A stretch of DNA of 64,000 nt from Maribacter forsetii DSM 18668 (GTDB lineage: Bacteria > Bacteroidota > Bacteroidia > Flavobacteriales > Flavobacteriaceae), in contig NZ_JQLH01000001.1 in assembly GCF_000744105.1 (NCBI RefSeq), forward strand, positions 1,736,001-1,800,000, given 5' to 3'. This document shows positions 8,968-18,134 of this stretch, piece after piece. Below the pieces are notes generated by a model. The model saw only the letters and a list, made by a program, of their open reading frames with translations, was not told the origin of the DNA and did no database searches. The stretch's first letter is position 1. Each line of letters opens with the position of its first letter. The position numbers and the translations under genes were made by a program.

Positions 8968-11900
8968 TTACAATTTTAAATTAAATCCAAGTGTAAGAAT
9001 TCTAGATTGAGGAACAACCTGGTTATCTACACCTAATGTTAAGTTATTACCGGTAACTGATGAAATGATCTCAGGGTCAAAGCCATCGTAACCAGTTAAG
9101 GTAAGTAGATTTGTTCCTTGAATATATACCCTTAATAAATCAAGACCTATTTTTTCGGTAATTTTATCAGGGAAAGCATAACCTAATTGAACATTTTTTA
9201 AACGTAAGTAAGAACCGTCTTCAACAAAGTATGAATTTGGTTGTGTTTCACTATTTTGAATAGAATTACTTAATGCTGGTAATGTAGCATTCGTATTTGT
9301 TGGTGTCCAAGAATCTAAAACTCTTACACTTCTATTACCATCAACGAAAGTTGGGAAATCAGTAAATATTTTAGTGTAATTGTAAATGTCATTTCCTTGA
9401 GAACCTTGTAAGAACAATGACAAGTCAAAAGCTTTGTACCCTAAGTTAAAGTTGAATCCATAAGTGAAATCTGGGTGAGGAGAACCAATAAAAGTTCTGT
9501 CGTCATCGTCAATTACCGTGTCACCGTTTACATCTCTATATTCAAATCTGCCTTCATCAGTAAAACCGATTACTTCTCTACCAAAGAAAGAAGAAATAGG
9601 CTGACCAACTTGTGTTCTTGATACAGCACCACCACGGAAGCTATCATCTCCTACTTGGAATTCACTTATTAAATCTGTTACTTCATTCTTATAATGAGAA
9701 AGGTTTACATCAAAGCCATATTTCCAACCAGAAGCAAACTCATCTTTATATCCAAGACTAATGTCAAAACCGGTATTTTTTACATTACCAACGTTAACAT
9801 AAGGTGCGGATGCATCAATTGCTGTAGTACTAATCAAACCATTATTTTGTGTAATTAAATCTTTGGTTTTAATTGTAAACCATTCAAAATCAAAATTTAA
9901 TTTATTGTCAAAAAATCCTAATTCTACTCCTGCGTTTATAGCTTCACTAGTTTCCCATTTTAGGTCTGGGTTACCTACTGAGGTTAGTACAACTCCATAA
10001 GCAATAGAACTACCATTTAATGCATAATTTGCCGTACTCTCACTTAATCCAGATAAATTTAAAGTTGGATTGTTTACAGGTAAGGATTGGTTTCCTAGCT
10101 GTCCCCATGAACCTTTTAATTTAAACCAGCTTAAAGCAGAATCAGAGGAAACAAAATCTTCCTTGCTTACAACCCAACCAGCACTTAAAGAAGGGAATAC
10201 ATCGCTTTTGTTGTCTCCAAGAAAGCGTGAAGAGGTATCTCTTCTTAATGTTCCCGTTAAAAAATATTTGTCTGCTATGGAATAAGTCGCTGTACCAAAA
10301 ACTGAAAATAGTGAGTTAGCAGTATCAAAGGCATTATCGACGTTTGGTGTTCCCGTACCATTATTTAATAAGTAGAAGTCAGGACTCTCTACAATATAAC
10401 CTGTTCTACTAATTTGTTTACCTTTAATTCCGTCTTTAACAGATTCTACTCCTATTAATGCGTCAATCTTACTATTTTCAAAGGTTTTTTTATAACCTAA
10501 GGTATTTGTAAAGGTCCAAGAGTATCCATCTTGATTTAATTCTGTAAGCTGATTAGTTCCTAAAGGTTCGCTATGCTCAGGGTCCAATGCTTGAAAACTA
10601 CGAGTGTTAAAAGAATTAATAGTTCCACCAAAATTTGTTTTAAAGGTTAAGCCTTCAAAAATTTCTGCTGATGCATATATATCTCCTAAGATTCTAATTG
10701 TTTTGTTAAAATTATCGCTTTGTCTATTTAATTGAGCTAATGGACTTCTTGAATTACCTGTACCTTGTGCTCCTGTACCTGCAAAATTGCCATCGTCATC
10801 GTATAAAGGTATTAATGGACTGCTTCTTACTGCTTCCTCATATTGAGCACCACTTCCTCCTTTGGAGTTACTGTAGGCAGTACTGAAATGTTGACCTATA
10901 CGTATTTTGTCCCCAATTTTAAATTCTGAATTTAAGCGAATCTGACCAATTTTGTATTCTGTTTCTAAAAGATTACCAGGATTGTTTAAATAATTCGCAG
11001 ATAAATTATATTTACTATTTTCTTCACCATTTGCAACAGAAAAAGCAACACTTTGAATAATTGCAGTTCTTGTAATAGCATCTATCCAATCTGTTCCATT
11101 TGGATTTACGGTAGCCGAGGCATCACCTCTTACGATAGGATCATAAGAAACTACTCTAGTGTAACCATTTAATGATGAAGGGACAACTGCAGATGAACCA
11201 CTACCATATTGTGGATGATTGAATGCGGTACCATCATTGGCAGCACTTTGAAATAAGACATCCCCTAATTGCTGAGCGTTTAGAAGTTCAGGAACATTTG
11301 CTACAGTAGAAAAACCGGTATAAGTATCTATAGATACAATTGGTTTGTCCATATTATAACCACCACCTTTAGTTGTGATAATTACTACCCCGTTAGATGC
11401 TCTTGCACCATATATAGCAGCTGCACCATCTTTTAAAACGTTCATTTGATCAATGTCGTTCGGGTTAATACTGTTTAATACAAATGGGTCATCTGTTTGT
11501 AGACCATCAATAATAAACAATGGGTTGGTATTATTACTAGTACCAAAACCACGAATATTAATTTTTGGTGGGCTACCAGGGGTAGCATTTTGTACTACAG
11601 TTACACCACTTACACGACCTTGTAATGCAGAAGCAGCATTTACAACAGGTGCTTTTGTTGCTTCAGAAACATCTACGGATGCTACGGAACCGGTGACATC
11701 ACCTCTAGTTTGAGTTGAATAACCTAATACAATAACTTCATCAAGAGCCGCAGCATCTTCAGCTAAAGTTGCATTCACAGTTGATTGACCGTTCACGGCA
11801 ATCTCTGTACTTTTAAATCCTATATAGCTAAATACCAATGTAGCACCATCAGATACATTTAAGCTATAGTTACCATCAAAATCTGTTTGTGTACCATTAG

Positions 11901-12135
11901 TTGTTCCTTTTTCTACAACATTGGCTCCAGGTAATGGTTGGCCAGTGTCATCTAAAACGGTTCCCGTAATAGTAGATTGAAGCGTTTTTACTTCAACTTC
12001 GTTTGAAGTACTTGTGTTTTCATTTGCTTGTACCAATTGGGTACCTAAGCAAACAAGCATTGATAAAACTCCATACTTAATAAAGGATGACCTTTTGCTG
12101 GATTTCATCAACGTGTAATCACGTTTTTGACTCAT
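8968..12135 (-). CDS. susC: SusC/RagA-family TonB-dependent outer membrane transporter
   Basis: A 1055-residue TonB-dependent receptor. After an N-terminal signal (hydrophobic around residues 20-38) comes a carboxypeptidase-regulatory-like domain (ITGTVLDDTGQPLPGANVV, about residues 56-130), then the plug domain with the SusC signature (LQGRVSGVTVV, NIRGFGT, NPLFIIDGL, LKDGAAAIYGARASNGVVIITTK, about 160-260), and a 22-strand barrel ending in a terminal aromatic/hydrophobic strand (TLGFNLKL). It imports a substrate captured by the adjoining SusD, powered by TonB/ExbBD. No STN domain precedes the plug, so an anti-sigma-linked signalling role is unlikely. ATG at 12135 or 12108 could be the start; the first is used. 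A 410-base regulatory spacer lies upstream. Confidence 0.96.
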   Translation of the reverse strand: MSQKRDYTLMKSSKRSSFIKYGVLSMLVCLGTQLVQANENTSTSNEVEVKTLQSTITGTVLDDTGQPLPGANVVEKGTTNGTQTDFDGNYSLNVSDGATLVFSYIGFKSTEIAVNGQSTVNATLAEDAAALDEVIVLGYSTQTRGDVTGSVASVDVSEATKAPVVNAASALQGRVSGVTVVQNATPGSPPKINIRGFGTSNNTNPLFIIDGLQTDDPFVLNSINPNDIDQMNVLKDGAAAIYGARASNGVVIITTKGGGYNMDKPIVSIDTYTGFSTVANVPELLNAQQLGDVLFQSAANDGTAFNHPQYGSGSSAVVPSSLNGYTRVVSYDPIVRGDASATVNPNGTDWIDAITRTAIIQSVAFSVANGEENSKYNLSANYLNNPGNLLETEYKIGQIRLNSEFKIGDKIRIGQHFSTAYSNSKGGSGAQYEEAVRSSPLIPLYDDDGNFAGTGAQGTGNSRSPLAQLNRQSDNFNKTIRILGDIYASAEIFEGLTFKTNFGGTINSFNTRSFQALDPEHSEPLGTNQLTELNQDGYSWTFTNTLGYKKTFENSKIDALIGVESVKDGIKGKQISRTGYIVESPDFYLLNNGTGTPNVDNAFDTANSLFSVFGTATYSIADKYFLTGTLRRDTSSRFLGDNKSDVFPSLSAGWVVSKEDFVSSDSALSWFKLKGSWGQLGNQSLPVNNPTLNLSGLSESTANYALNGSSIAYGVVLTSVGNPDLKWETSEAINAGVELGFFDNKLNFDFEWFTIKTKDLITQNNGLISTTAIDASAPYVNVGNVKNTGFDISLGYKDEFASGWKYGFDVNLSHYKNEVTDLISEFQVGDDSFRGGAVSRTQVGQPISSFFGREVIGFTDEGRFEYRDVNGDTVIDDDDRTFIGSPHPDFTYGFNFNLGYKAFDLSLFLQGSQGNDIYNYTKIFTDFPTFVDGNRSVRVLDSWTPTNTNATLPALSNSIQNSETQPNSYFVEDGSYLRLKNVQLGYAFPDKITEKIGLDLLRVYIQGTNLLTLTGYDGFDPEIISSVTGNNLTLGVDNQVVPQSRILTLGFNLKL

Positions 12136-12545
12136 AATAGTTGTTGTTTGTTAGTTTAAATTAAATGCGCGGAAATTGAGCTTCTAAAATTTATAGTTGC
12201 AGTAATTAAATGTTAAAAAAATCAAAATCCGGTATAATAATAGCACTTTTACTTTAAATATCGATAATTCATCAATGTTAATTTTCGAAGGTCATAAATC
12301 CATTTTGCAGTATTGTTATTGTAATAATCTGTATTAATAGGCGTAAATATTGAGTAATCAATAATTTAGCTATCGATAAATTTGGAATTTTCTACGTTAA
12401 ATTTTTAACATTTTCATTTCGTTATGTAGATAAAAATTACGTTAAAAGGTAATTTACAACGTTGTAGTTTTACTTTTTTGAGCTACTTCTAAATGAGTTA
12501 TAATTTAATAAATGGGAGTGTTAAATGGCATAATAAAATGCTTTT
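12136..12545. other. Upstream region of susC with small inverted and direct repeats
   Basis: A 410-base very AT-rich stretch without a gene. It should carry the susC promoter, but I find no exact TAnnTTTG box on the minus strand. It holds two copies of TATCGATAA (12259-12267 and 12371-12379) and the inverted repeat GTTAAA-TT-TTTAAC (12396-12409). Any of these could bind a regulator, though such short AT-rich repeats also arise by chance. There is no adjacent regulator gene. Confidence 0.5.
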
Positions 12546-13724
12546 TTAAATCTGAAAACATGAAATAGACACTAATTTTTCGGCAATGTTGGTTGTGAAG
12601 AAAAGATAGTTAATTCCACCGTCTTTAATGCCTAGTTTTTTTCTGATTTTTTCTACCGAATCCGGGAAGTTTCTTGTGGTGATATTGGCTTTGGAAATCC
12701 CTGATTTTTTAAATGTTTTTTTTGAGTAATCATAAATATCTTCAACTTTAAATATACGCCCAGGGAACTCAATTAATTTTTCTGATGTGTACAAATGTGA
12801 ATTAGGGTGAAGTTTATATAAGTTGAAATGCTTTCCTATAAAATGAAACGAACCAGATTTTAAAATGGATGTGTTTGGTTCATATATATATGCTAAAGGT
12901 TCTGAATATTCAGAGATTGTATGTTCCTCGTCGCTTATATTAAAATTGAACTCTTGTGTGTTATTAGATTTAAAATTTACTGTTTTTATAAGAGTTTCAT
13001 TATTAAAACCCTTTTCAATTAGCCAAAGTAGCTCCTTTACATCATTGTTAACAGCCACAATGTGTATCTCTTTTACAGATCCCAATTCCTTTAAGCCACT
13101 TTTAATATCTAACAATGGTCCAGTTTTAATAATTAGATTCGAAGATTTTGACAGTAAAAGATCCATGTTGCTTACTACATTGGGTTCGCAATCAGCTAAG
13201 TAATATACTTTTTTGTTGTTCTTGTCTCTTCTAGATGGGTCTACATAAAGCCAATTATATGAGTTAGATGTGTTATTCAAAAATGCTAATCCATCTTCTG
13301 AAATACATTTTATATTTGTAGTACCCATTTGGGTAAAGTTGTAATCGGCAATTTTAGATAGAGCCTCGTTATTTTCGATGTGAGTGACTTGGCTTACTTT
13401 ACGGGAAAACGCAAATGAATCTACTCCAAATCCACCAGTTACATCAATTAAGGAATTACCTTCTATTAATGAAGCTTTGTAATTTGCTGTAATTTCTGAT
13501 GAAGTCTGTGAAAGATTAAGTTTGTTAGGGTAATATATATTTTTGGTTTTAAACCATGTAGGTAATTTTGATTTTGCCCTTACTTTTGACTCGATTTGTT
13601 CAGCCAACTCTTTTTGGCTGACATTTTTGAACTTTGGTTTTGATAAAATGATTTTGTGAATATCGGTTTTTAGGTTATCATCAATAAAATTTTGAACTTC
13701 ACTACTTATTATTTCTTTATTCAC
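12546..13724 (-). CDS. Class I SAM-dependent methyltransferase with THUMP-like domain
   Basis: A 392-residue predicted RNA methyltransferase. A Rossmann SAM-binding core is seen at LIDVTGGFGVDSFAFS (motif I, about residues 88-103), followed by an acidic strand-2 end (THIENNEALS) and a DPSRR motif (YVDPSRRDKNNK), which is where N6A/N2G-type enzymes carry their D/NPPY-like catalytic loop. The C-terminal ~80 residues (SGISKANITTRNFPDSVEKIRKKLG...) match the THUMP-like domain of this Bacteroidota family. The exact target nucleotide is unknown. The start is GTG, 6 bases after the AI-2E transporter stop, so it is the last gene of a three-gene leftward operon. Confidence 0.78.
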   Translation of the reverse strand: MNKEIISSEVQNFIDDNLKTDIHKIILSKPKFKNVSQKELAEQIESKVRAKSKLPTWFKTKNIYYPNKLNLSQTSSEITANYKASLIEGNSLIDVTGGFGVDSFAFSRKVSQVTHIENNEALSKIADYNFTQMGTTNIKCISEDGLAFLNNTSNSYNWLYVDPSRRDKNNKKVYYLADCEPNVVSNMDLLLSKSSNLIIKTGPLLDIKSGLKELGSVKEIHIVAVNNDVKELLWLIEKGFNNETLIKTVNFKSNNTQEFNFNISDEEHTISEYSEPLAYIYEPNTSILKSGSFHFIGKHFNLYKLHPNSHLYTSEKLIEFPGRIFKVEDIYDYSKKTFKKSGISKANITTRNFPDSVEKIRKKLGIKDGGINYLFFTTNIAEKLVSISCFQI

Positions 13725-13730
13725 AACAAT

Positions 13731-14831
13731 CTAAAGATTATGGGTCAAAGATTTTACTATTTGGTTATCAGAAAGAAATTCTTTTAAAATAACTTTAATA
13801 GCGGTGTATCCAGGAACAGCAACTATCATACCTACGGTACCAAATAACAAGCCTGCAATGATAATAACCAAGAAAATCTCTAAAGGATGAGATTTTACAC
13901 TATTGGAAAATATAAAAGGTTGGGAGAAAAAATTGTCTACCAACTGACCAAATAGCAATCCTAAAAATACATAGCCTGTTTTTGGTAATATTACTTCACT
14001 GAAATTTGAGCCTAAATTACTGGTCATGGTCAATGTCAACATAATAACACCACCTATTATAGGACCTATGTAAGGTATGATATTAAAAAGGGCGCATAGA
14101 AAGGCTATAACTACTGCATTTTCAATACCTACTATTAATAAAACTATCGTATAAATCACAAATAGAATAAAAATTTGTAGTAAAAGACCAACAAAGTATC
14201 TTGACAATAATCCATTAATTTTTCCAATTGAATTGGTGGTGCCTTTCTTTTTATCAACTGGAACGAAAATTAATAAACCGTGTTCAAATAATTTACTGTC
14301 CTTTAAAAAGAAAAAAGAAATAAAGAGAACTGAAAATAAACCGATACTCGCTGTGCTCAATATATTTAAAAAGGAGTTTAAAAAATTTGGTATAAAACCA
14401 ATATCTAAGCCCTGTAGAATATTTTGTTCTAAACCAGAATCATCAATTACATCTTCTACTATATGCGATGATAAGCCCAGGTAATTCGTGATTTGATGGT
14501 ATAATGTGTTTAAACTTTTTTGTAATTCGTCTATATCAAGTAAGGACAGGTTTTTGCCTTGCTCTGTTAACAATGGTATGAATAGAGCTATAATACCTAC
14601 TAACAAACCAACCATGAGAATCATCGTTATAATAACTGCAAGTATGTTTGGTAGTTTAAGTCGTAATCTAAAAAAACGTACTAAAGGACTGCCTATTAAT
14701 GCGGTAACAGCTGCAATTGCTAAGTATGCGATAACAGATTGTATCGTGTATAAAAAATATAGTAAAAGAGCTATGCCAACTAATACACCTATTGCTCTTA
14801 ATATGCCTTGCGATATGGTTTTTGCGGTCAT
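13731..14831 (-). CDS. AI-2E family (PerM-like) membrane transporter
   Basis: A 366-residue inner-membrane protein with about eight hydrophobic segments and the AI-2E/PerM family arrangement: two N-terminal helices (LYFLYTIQSVIAYLAIAAV), a hydrophilic middle region (about 90-150), then the conserved FNIIPYIGPIIGGVI motif and closing helices (GMIVAVPGYTAIKVI). Family members include exporters of autoinducer-2 and Na+/H+ antiporters, so the substrate should be left open. The gene sits 3 bases after the DUF4159 gene and 6 bases before the methyltransferase gene, in one operon. Confidence 0.9.
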   Translation of the reverse strand: MTAKTISQGILRAIGVLVGIALLLYFLYTIQSVIAYLAIAAVTALIGSPLVRFFRLRLKLPNILAVIITMILMVGLLVGIIALFIPLLTEQGKNLSLLDIDELQKSLNTLYHQITNYLGLSSHIVEDVIDDSGLEQNILQGLDIGFIPNFLNSFLNILSTASIGLFSVLFISFFFLKDSKLFEHGLLIFVPVDKKKGTTNSIGKINGLLSRYFVGLLLQIFILFVIYTIVLLIVGIENAVVIAFLCALFNIIPYIGPIIGGVIMLTLTMTSNLGSNFSEVILPKTGYVFLGLLFGQLVDNFFSQPFIFSNSVKSHPLEIFLVIIIAGLLFGTVGMIVAVPGYTAIKVILKEFLSDNQIVKSLTHNL

Positions 14832-14834
14832 TGA

Positions 14835-15485
14835 TTAATTTTTAAAGGCATAAGTTATAATATTGGCGCCCATTTGTAATGCTTTTTCTCTTACCTCTGC
14901 AGGGTCGTTGTGCACCGATGGGTCTTCCCAGCCATCACCTAAATCTGATTCTGATGTAAACAATAATACAATTCTATTGTTTTTTGATATGGCAAATGCT
15001 TGCGGGCGTTGCCCATCATGCTCATGAATTTTTGGCAACCCTTTTGGAAAAGAGTAGGTGTTTTTAAATATCTGATGTTCAGCACCTAACTCCTCTAGTT
15101 CTGTATTTGGAAAAAGCTTTTTGATTTCTCTAGTGATATAAGGCTTCATGCCATAATTATCATCAATATGTAAAAATCCACCGGATAAAAGGTAGTTTCT
15201 TAAGTTTTCTATTTCCTGATCAGAAAACACAACATTACCATGCCCTGTCATATGTAAAAAAGGATATTGAAAAATGGAACTACTACCAACCTCTACGGTT
15301 TCTGGTTTACTGTTTATGTTTGTGTCAATATTATTGTTGCAATAGGTAATTAAGTTAGGTAATGCAGTGGGGTTGGCGTACCAATCTCCACCACCTTGAT
15401 ATTTTAAAATAGCTATTTCTTGTGAAAATATCTGAAAACTGCAGAATAACAGGCTTAAAACAAGATATATTGTAAGTTTTTTCAT
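14835..15485 (-). CDS. Secreted DUF4159 protein
   Basis: A 216-residue protein that is nearly all DUF4159. An N-terminal signal peptide (LTIYLVLSLLFCSFQIFSQ) predicts export. The conserved features of the domain are visible: the opening LKYQGGGDWYANPTALPNL, a central FLHMTGHGNVVFSDQE and SGGFLHIDDNYGMKPYI. The fold resembles a class I glutamine-amidotransferase-like domain, as proposed for the family, but the function is unknown. It is the first gene of the operon with the AI-2E transporter and the methyltransferase, and diverges from the DUF1223 gene with only 36 bases between the start codons. Confidence 0.85.
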   Translation of the reverse strand: MKKLTIYLVLSLLFCSFQIFSQEIAILKYQGGGDWYANPTALPNLITYCNNNIDTNINSKPETVEVGSSSIFQYPFLHMTGHGNVVFSDQEIENLRNYLLSGGFLHIDDNYGMKPYITREIKKLFPNTELEELGAEHQIFKNTYSFPKGLPKIHEHDGQRPQAFAISKNNRIVLLFTSESDLGDGWEDPSVHNDPAEVREKALQMGANIITYAFKN

Positions 15486-15495
15486 TTTAATTCGA

Positions 15496-15523
15496 ATAAT
15501 AGTATACCTAATTATACTATTAT
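15496..15523. promoter_or_regulatory. Inverted repeat between divergent DUF4159 and DUF1223 genes
   Basis: A perfect inverted repeat, ATAATAGTATA (15496-15506) and TATACTATTAT (15513-15523) with a 6-base spacer CCTAAT, fills most of the 36-base divergent spacer. Its right arm covers the first two bases of the ATG of the DUF1223 gene. It could be an operator controlling both genes or an RNA hairpin hiding the start codon. Confidence 0.5.
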
Positions 15524-16313
15524 GTTAGATAAAAAATTGATTATTCTTTTGTTTTTTGGAGCAGGTCTTTTTTTAACCTCCTTTATTCCATCCCAACCGA
15601 GTAAAGATAATAAAGTTGGTGATGCTTTTTCTTCAAAGTTTTCAGAAAAAGCATTTAACGGAGTAGTAGTGCTAGAGCTTTTTACTTCACAAGGTTGTTC
15701 TAGTTGTCCGCCAGCGGATGAATTATTGCAGGAAGTTAAGGTTAGGTATCCTGATAATGTATTTGTGCTTAGTTACCATGTTGATTATTGGAACTATATA
15801 GGTTGGGCTGATCCATTTAGTAATAAGGACTTTACTGAAAAACAAAGCAGTTATAATAGAAAATTTGGATATAAAGGGAACTACACCCCGGAATTGGTGG
15901 TTAACGGTAAAGAGCATCTAGTAGGTTCAAATAAAGGAAAGGTTTTAAATGCAATCAATAAATATTCTGTTTTGAAATCAGAGAACCAATTTATTGTTCA
16001 AAATTTAAATAGAGAAACGGACAAAATAAATTTCAATTATACTATTGCTGGAGATACTTCAGGTAAAAATGTGCGAGCTGTTTTAGTTTTAAACGAGAGG
16101 ACAACACAAGTAAAAAGAGGAGAGAACAGACAAAGAACGTTAGTAAACTCCAACATTGTGGTGGCAGAAAAGACGATAAAAATTGCAAATAGCAGTCTTA
16201 GTGGTTCTATAGCCATCCCTTCAACCGTTAAAAATAAAGAAGAACTTTTTCTTATGTTGATAATGGAAAACAACAATGGCGATATCTTGGGTGCGGTAAA
16301 AGAAGCTATTTAA
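15522..16313 (+). CDS. DUF1223 thioredoxin-fold protein
   Basis: A 263-residue exported protein. An N-terminal hydrophobic signal or anchor (LIILLFFGAGLFLTSFIPS) is followed by the DUF1223 domain from about residue 47. LELFTSQGCSSCPPADELL carries the CxxC pair Cys59 and Cys62, as in thioredoxin-like proteins, and SYHVDYWNYIGWADPF is the other family signature. DUF1223 proteins are thought to be thiol-disulfide proteins of the cell envelope, but the substrate is unknown. The ATG at 15522 is overlapped by an inverted repeat. The gene ends 2 bases before the rsmE stop on the other strand. Confidence 0.88.
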   Translation: MLDKKLIILLFFGAGLFLTSFIPSQPSKDNKVGDAFSSKFSEKAFNGVVVLELFTSQGCSSCPPADELLQEVKVRYPDNVFVLSYHVDYWNYIGWADPFSNKDFTEKQSSYNRKFGYKGNYTPELVVNGKEHLVGSNKGKVLNAINKYSVLKSENQFIVQNLNRETDKINFNYTIAGDTSGKNVRAVLVLNERTTQVKRGENRQRTLVNSNIVVAEKTIKIANSSLSGSIAIPSTVKNKEELFLMLIMENNNGDILGAVKEAI

Positions 16314-16315
16314 TA

Positions 16316-17023
16316 TTAGCCATTGTTAATGGTTGCTATAATAGTGCAAGCTACGATTGCGGCAGTTTCTGTTCTTAATCTTGTTTTGCCCATAGCAACT
16401 GGGGCGTATCCTTTTTGCATAGCATTTTTAATCTCTTCGGGAGAAAAATCACCTTCGGGACCTATTAAAATAGTAACATCTTTATCTGCAGCGACCCTTC
16501 TTTTTAGTTCATGCCTTTCGGTGTCTTCACAATGCGCAATAAATTGTAATTCAGCAGCTGGTTTTTCTAAAAATTCAGAAAAACTAATGGGTTCGTTTAG
16601 TTTAGGTAGATATGTTTGCAAAGATTGCTTCATGGCTGATTCTAACACACGTTGCATACGTTCAAGTTTTAGTACTTTGCGTTCTGATCTGTCACAAATG
16701 ATAGGTGTAATTTCATCAATGCCTATTTCGGTAGCTTTTTCTAAAAACCACTCAAAACGATCATTCATTTTGGTTGGTGCAACTGCTATATGTAACCAAT
16801 GAGATTTTGCATAGGTTTTTTTAGAGGACACCAGTTCTACCTCGCATTTTTTTAAATTATCCCCAATTATTTTTGCTTCAAATAAATAACCGTAACCATT
16901 TGTAATCCATAGCTGGTCACCATTTTTTTTTCTCAAAACTTTTATGATGTGCTTACTTTCATTACTATCGAAAATGAAAGTGGCATCAGTGTCTTTTATA
17001 TCTGAATTATAAAATAATTGCAT
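16316..17023 (-). CDS. rsmE: 16S rRNA (uracil-1498-N3)-methyltransferase RsmE
   Basis: A 235-residue SPOUT-class methyltransferase of the expected length. The N-terminal PUA-like part (residues 1-70) precedes the trefoil-knot SAM-binding region: WFLEKATEIGIDEITP, then ILIGPEGDFSPEEI and the C-terminal MGKTRLRTETAAIVA, all diagnostic for RsmE. It methylates N3 of U1498 in 16S rRNA in the assembled small subunit. The ATG at 17023 lies 17 bases after the tsaD stop, so the two translation-related genes form a short operon read from the tsaD promoter. Confidence 0.95.
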   Translation of the reverse strand: MQLFYNSDIKDTDATFIFDSNESKHIIKVLRKKNGDQLWITNGYGYLFEAKIIGDNLKKCEVELVSSKKTYAKSHWLHIAVAPTKMNDRFEWFLEKATEIGIDEITPIICDRSERKVLKLERMQRVLESAMKQSLQTYLPKLNEPISFSEFLEKPAAELQFIAHCEDTERHELKRRVAADKDVTILIGPEGDFSPEEIKNAMQKGYAPVAMGKTRLRTETAAIVACTIIATINNG

Positions 17024-17040
17024 GTGGGTTGTTTTAAAAG

Positions 17041-18069
17041 CTATGATATAACATACCTGGCTTTAGCCGTTACATCTTGTTGAGAAAATTTCTCATTCTT
17101 GTATTTTTGATAGCCTACAATACCTATCATGGCCGCATTGTCAGTGCAATACTCAAATTTAGGAATATAGGTTTTCCATCCAAACTTGGATTGTGCTTCA
17201 ACCAGTGCGTTTCTAATACCGGAATTTGCTGATACTCCACCGCCAATGGCAATTTCTTTTATACCAGTCTGTTTTACAGCTTTTTTCAATTTTCTCATCA
17301 ATATAGTGATGATTGTATATTGTATAGAAGCACAAATATCCTCCAAATTGTTCTTGATAAAATCCGGATTTTCTTTCGTTTGTCTTTGAATAAAGTATAA
17401 AATATTGGTTTTTAATCCGCTAAAACTAAAATCCAAGTCTTTTACATTTGGTATGGTGAATTCAAATTTATGAGGATTGCCAGTTGCGGCATATTTATCT
17501 ATTAATGGTCCGCCAGGGTAGGGTAGACCTAAAATTTTTGCACTCTTATCAAATGCTTCACCAACTGCATCATCTAAAGTTTGCCCAATAATTTTCATAT
17601 CAAAGAAATCGTTGACTTGAACAATTTGTGTATGACCTCCACTTATGGTCAATGCCAAAAAAGGAAATGATGGTGCCTTCATAGTTTCCTCATTTATAAA
17701 ATGAGCTAAAATATGGGCTTTCATGTGGTTAACTTCAATAAGAGGTATTTGTAAACCTAATGATAAAGATTTTGCAAATGAGGTGCCTACAAGTAATGAG
17801 CCCATTAGTCCAGGTCCGCGTGTAAATGCTATGGCTGATAATTGTTTTTTATCGATATTTGCTTTGGCTATGGCTTGATGAACGACAGGGACTATATTTT
17901 GTTGATGCGCTCTTGAAGCAAGTTCTGGTACAACCCCTCCATATTCTTCGTGAATAGCCTGGGTAGCCACAACATTACTGAGCACTTTATCGTTCATTAA
18001 AACTGCCGCAGAAGTGTCATCACAGGAAGATTCTATAGCAAGTATATAAATTGTATCGTGTTCAGACAT
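17041..18069 (-). CDS. tsaD: tRNA N6-adenosine threonylcarbamoyltransferase TsaD
   Basis: A 342-residue ASKHA-fold enzyme that transfers threonylcarbamoyl to A37 of ANN-decoding tRNAs with TsaB and TsaE. Visible family marks are ILAIESSCDDTSAAV at the N terminus, GGVVPELASRAH, the metal-binding NHMKAH (His115 and His119), LTISGGHTQIV and IGGGVSANSGIR. The open frame extends to 18105, but I place the start at ATG 18069: the family begins just before the 'IExSCD' strand, and a perfect -7 box at 18092-18099 lies inside the longer version. It is co-transcribed with rsmE and diverges from the tamB-like gene. Confidence 0.97.
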   Translation of the reverse strand: MSEHDTIYILAIESSCDDTSAAVLMNDKVLSNVVATQAIHEEYGGVVPELASRAHQQNIVPVVHQAIAKANIDKKQLSAIAFTRGPGLMGSLLVGTSFAKSLSLGLQIPLIEVNHMKAHILAHFINEETMKAPSFPFLALTISGGHTQIVQVNDFFDMKIIGQTLDDAVGEAFDKSAKILGLPYPGGPLIDKYAATGNPHKFEFTIPNVKDLDFSFSGLKTNILYFIQRQTKENPDFIKNNLEDICASIQYTIITILMRKLKKAVKQTGIKEIAIGGGVSANSGIRNALVEAQSKFGWKTYIPKFEYCTDNAAMIGIVGYQKYKNEKFSQQDVTAKARYVIS

Positions 18070-18091
18070 ATTTGGAATAAAATTTGAGCAA

Positions 18092-18099
18092 CAAAGGTA
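18092..18099 (-). promoter_or_regulatory. -7 box of the tsaD-rsmE promoter
   Basis: On the minus strand this reads TACCTTTG (TAnnTTTG consensus), with TTTG 16 bases further upstream (plus strand CAAA at 18116-18119) as a near-consensus -33 element. It ends 22 bases before the ATG at 18069, implying a leader of roughly 15 bases. Confidence 0.55.
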
Positions 18100-18134
18100 A
18101 AACATAAAGACCTATCAAAAAACTGAGAAAAATA

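Noticed and set aside
18070..18105. A longer N terminus for TsaD
   Set aside because: The extra 12 residues are not family-like and the -7 promoter box lies within them; ATG 18069 fits better.
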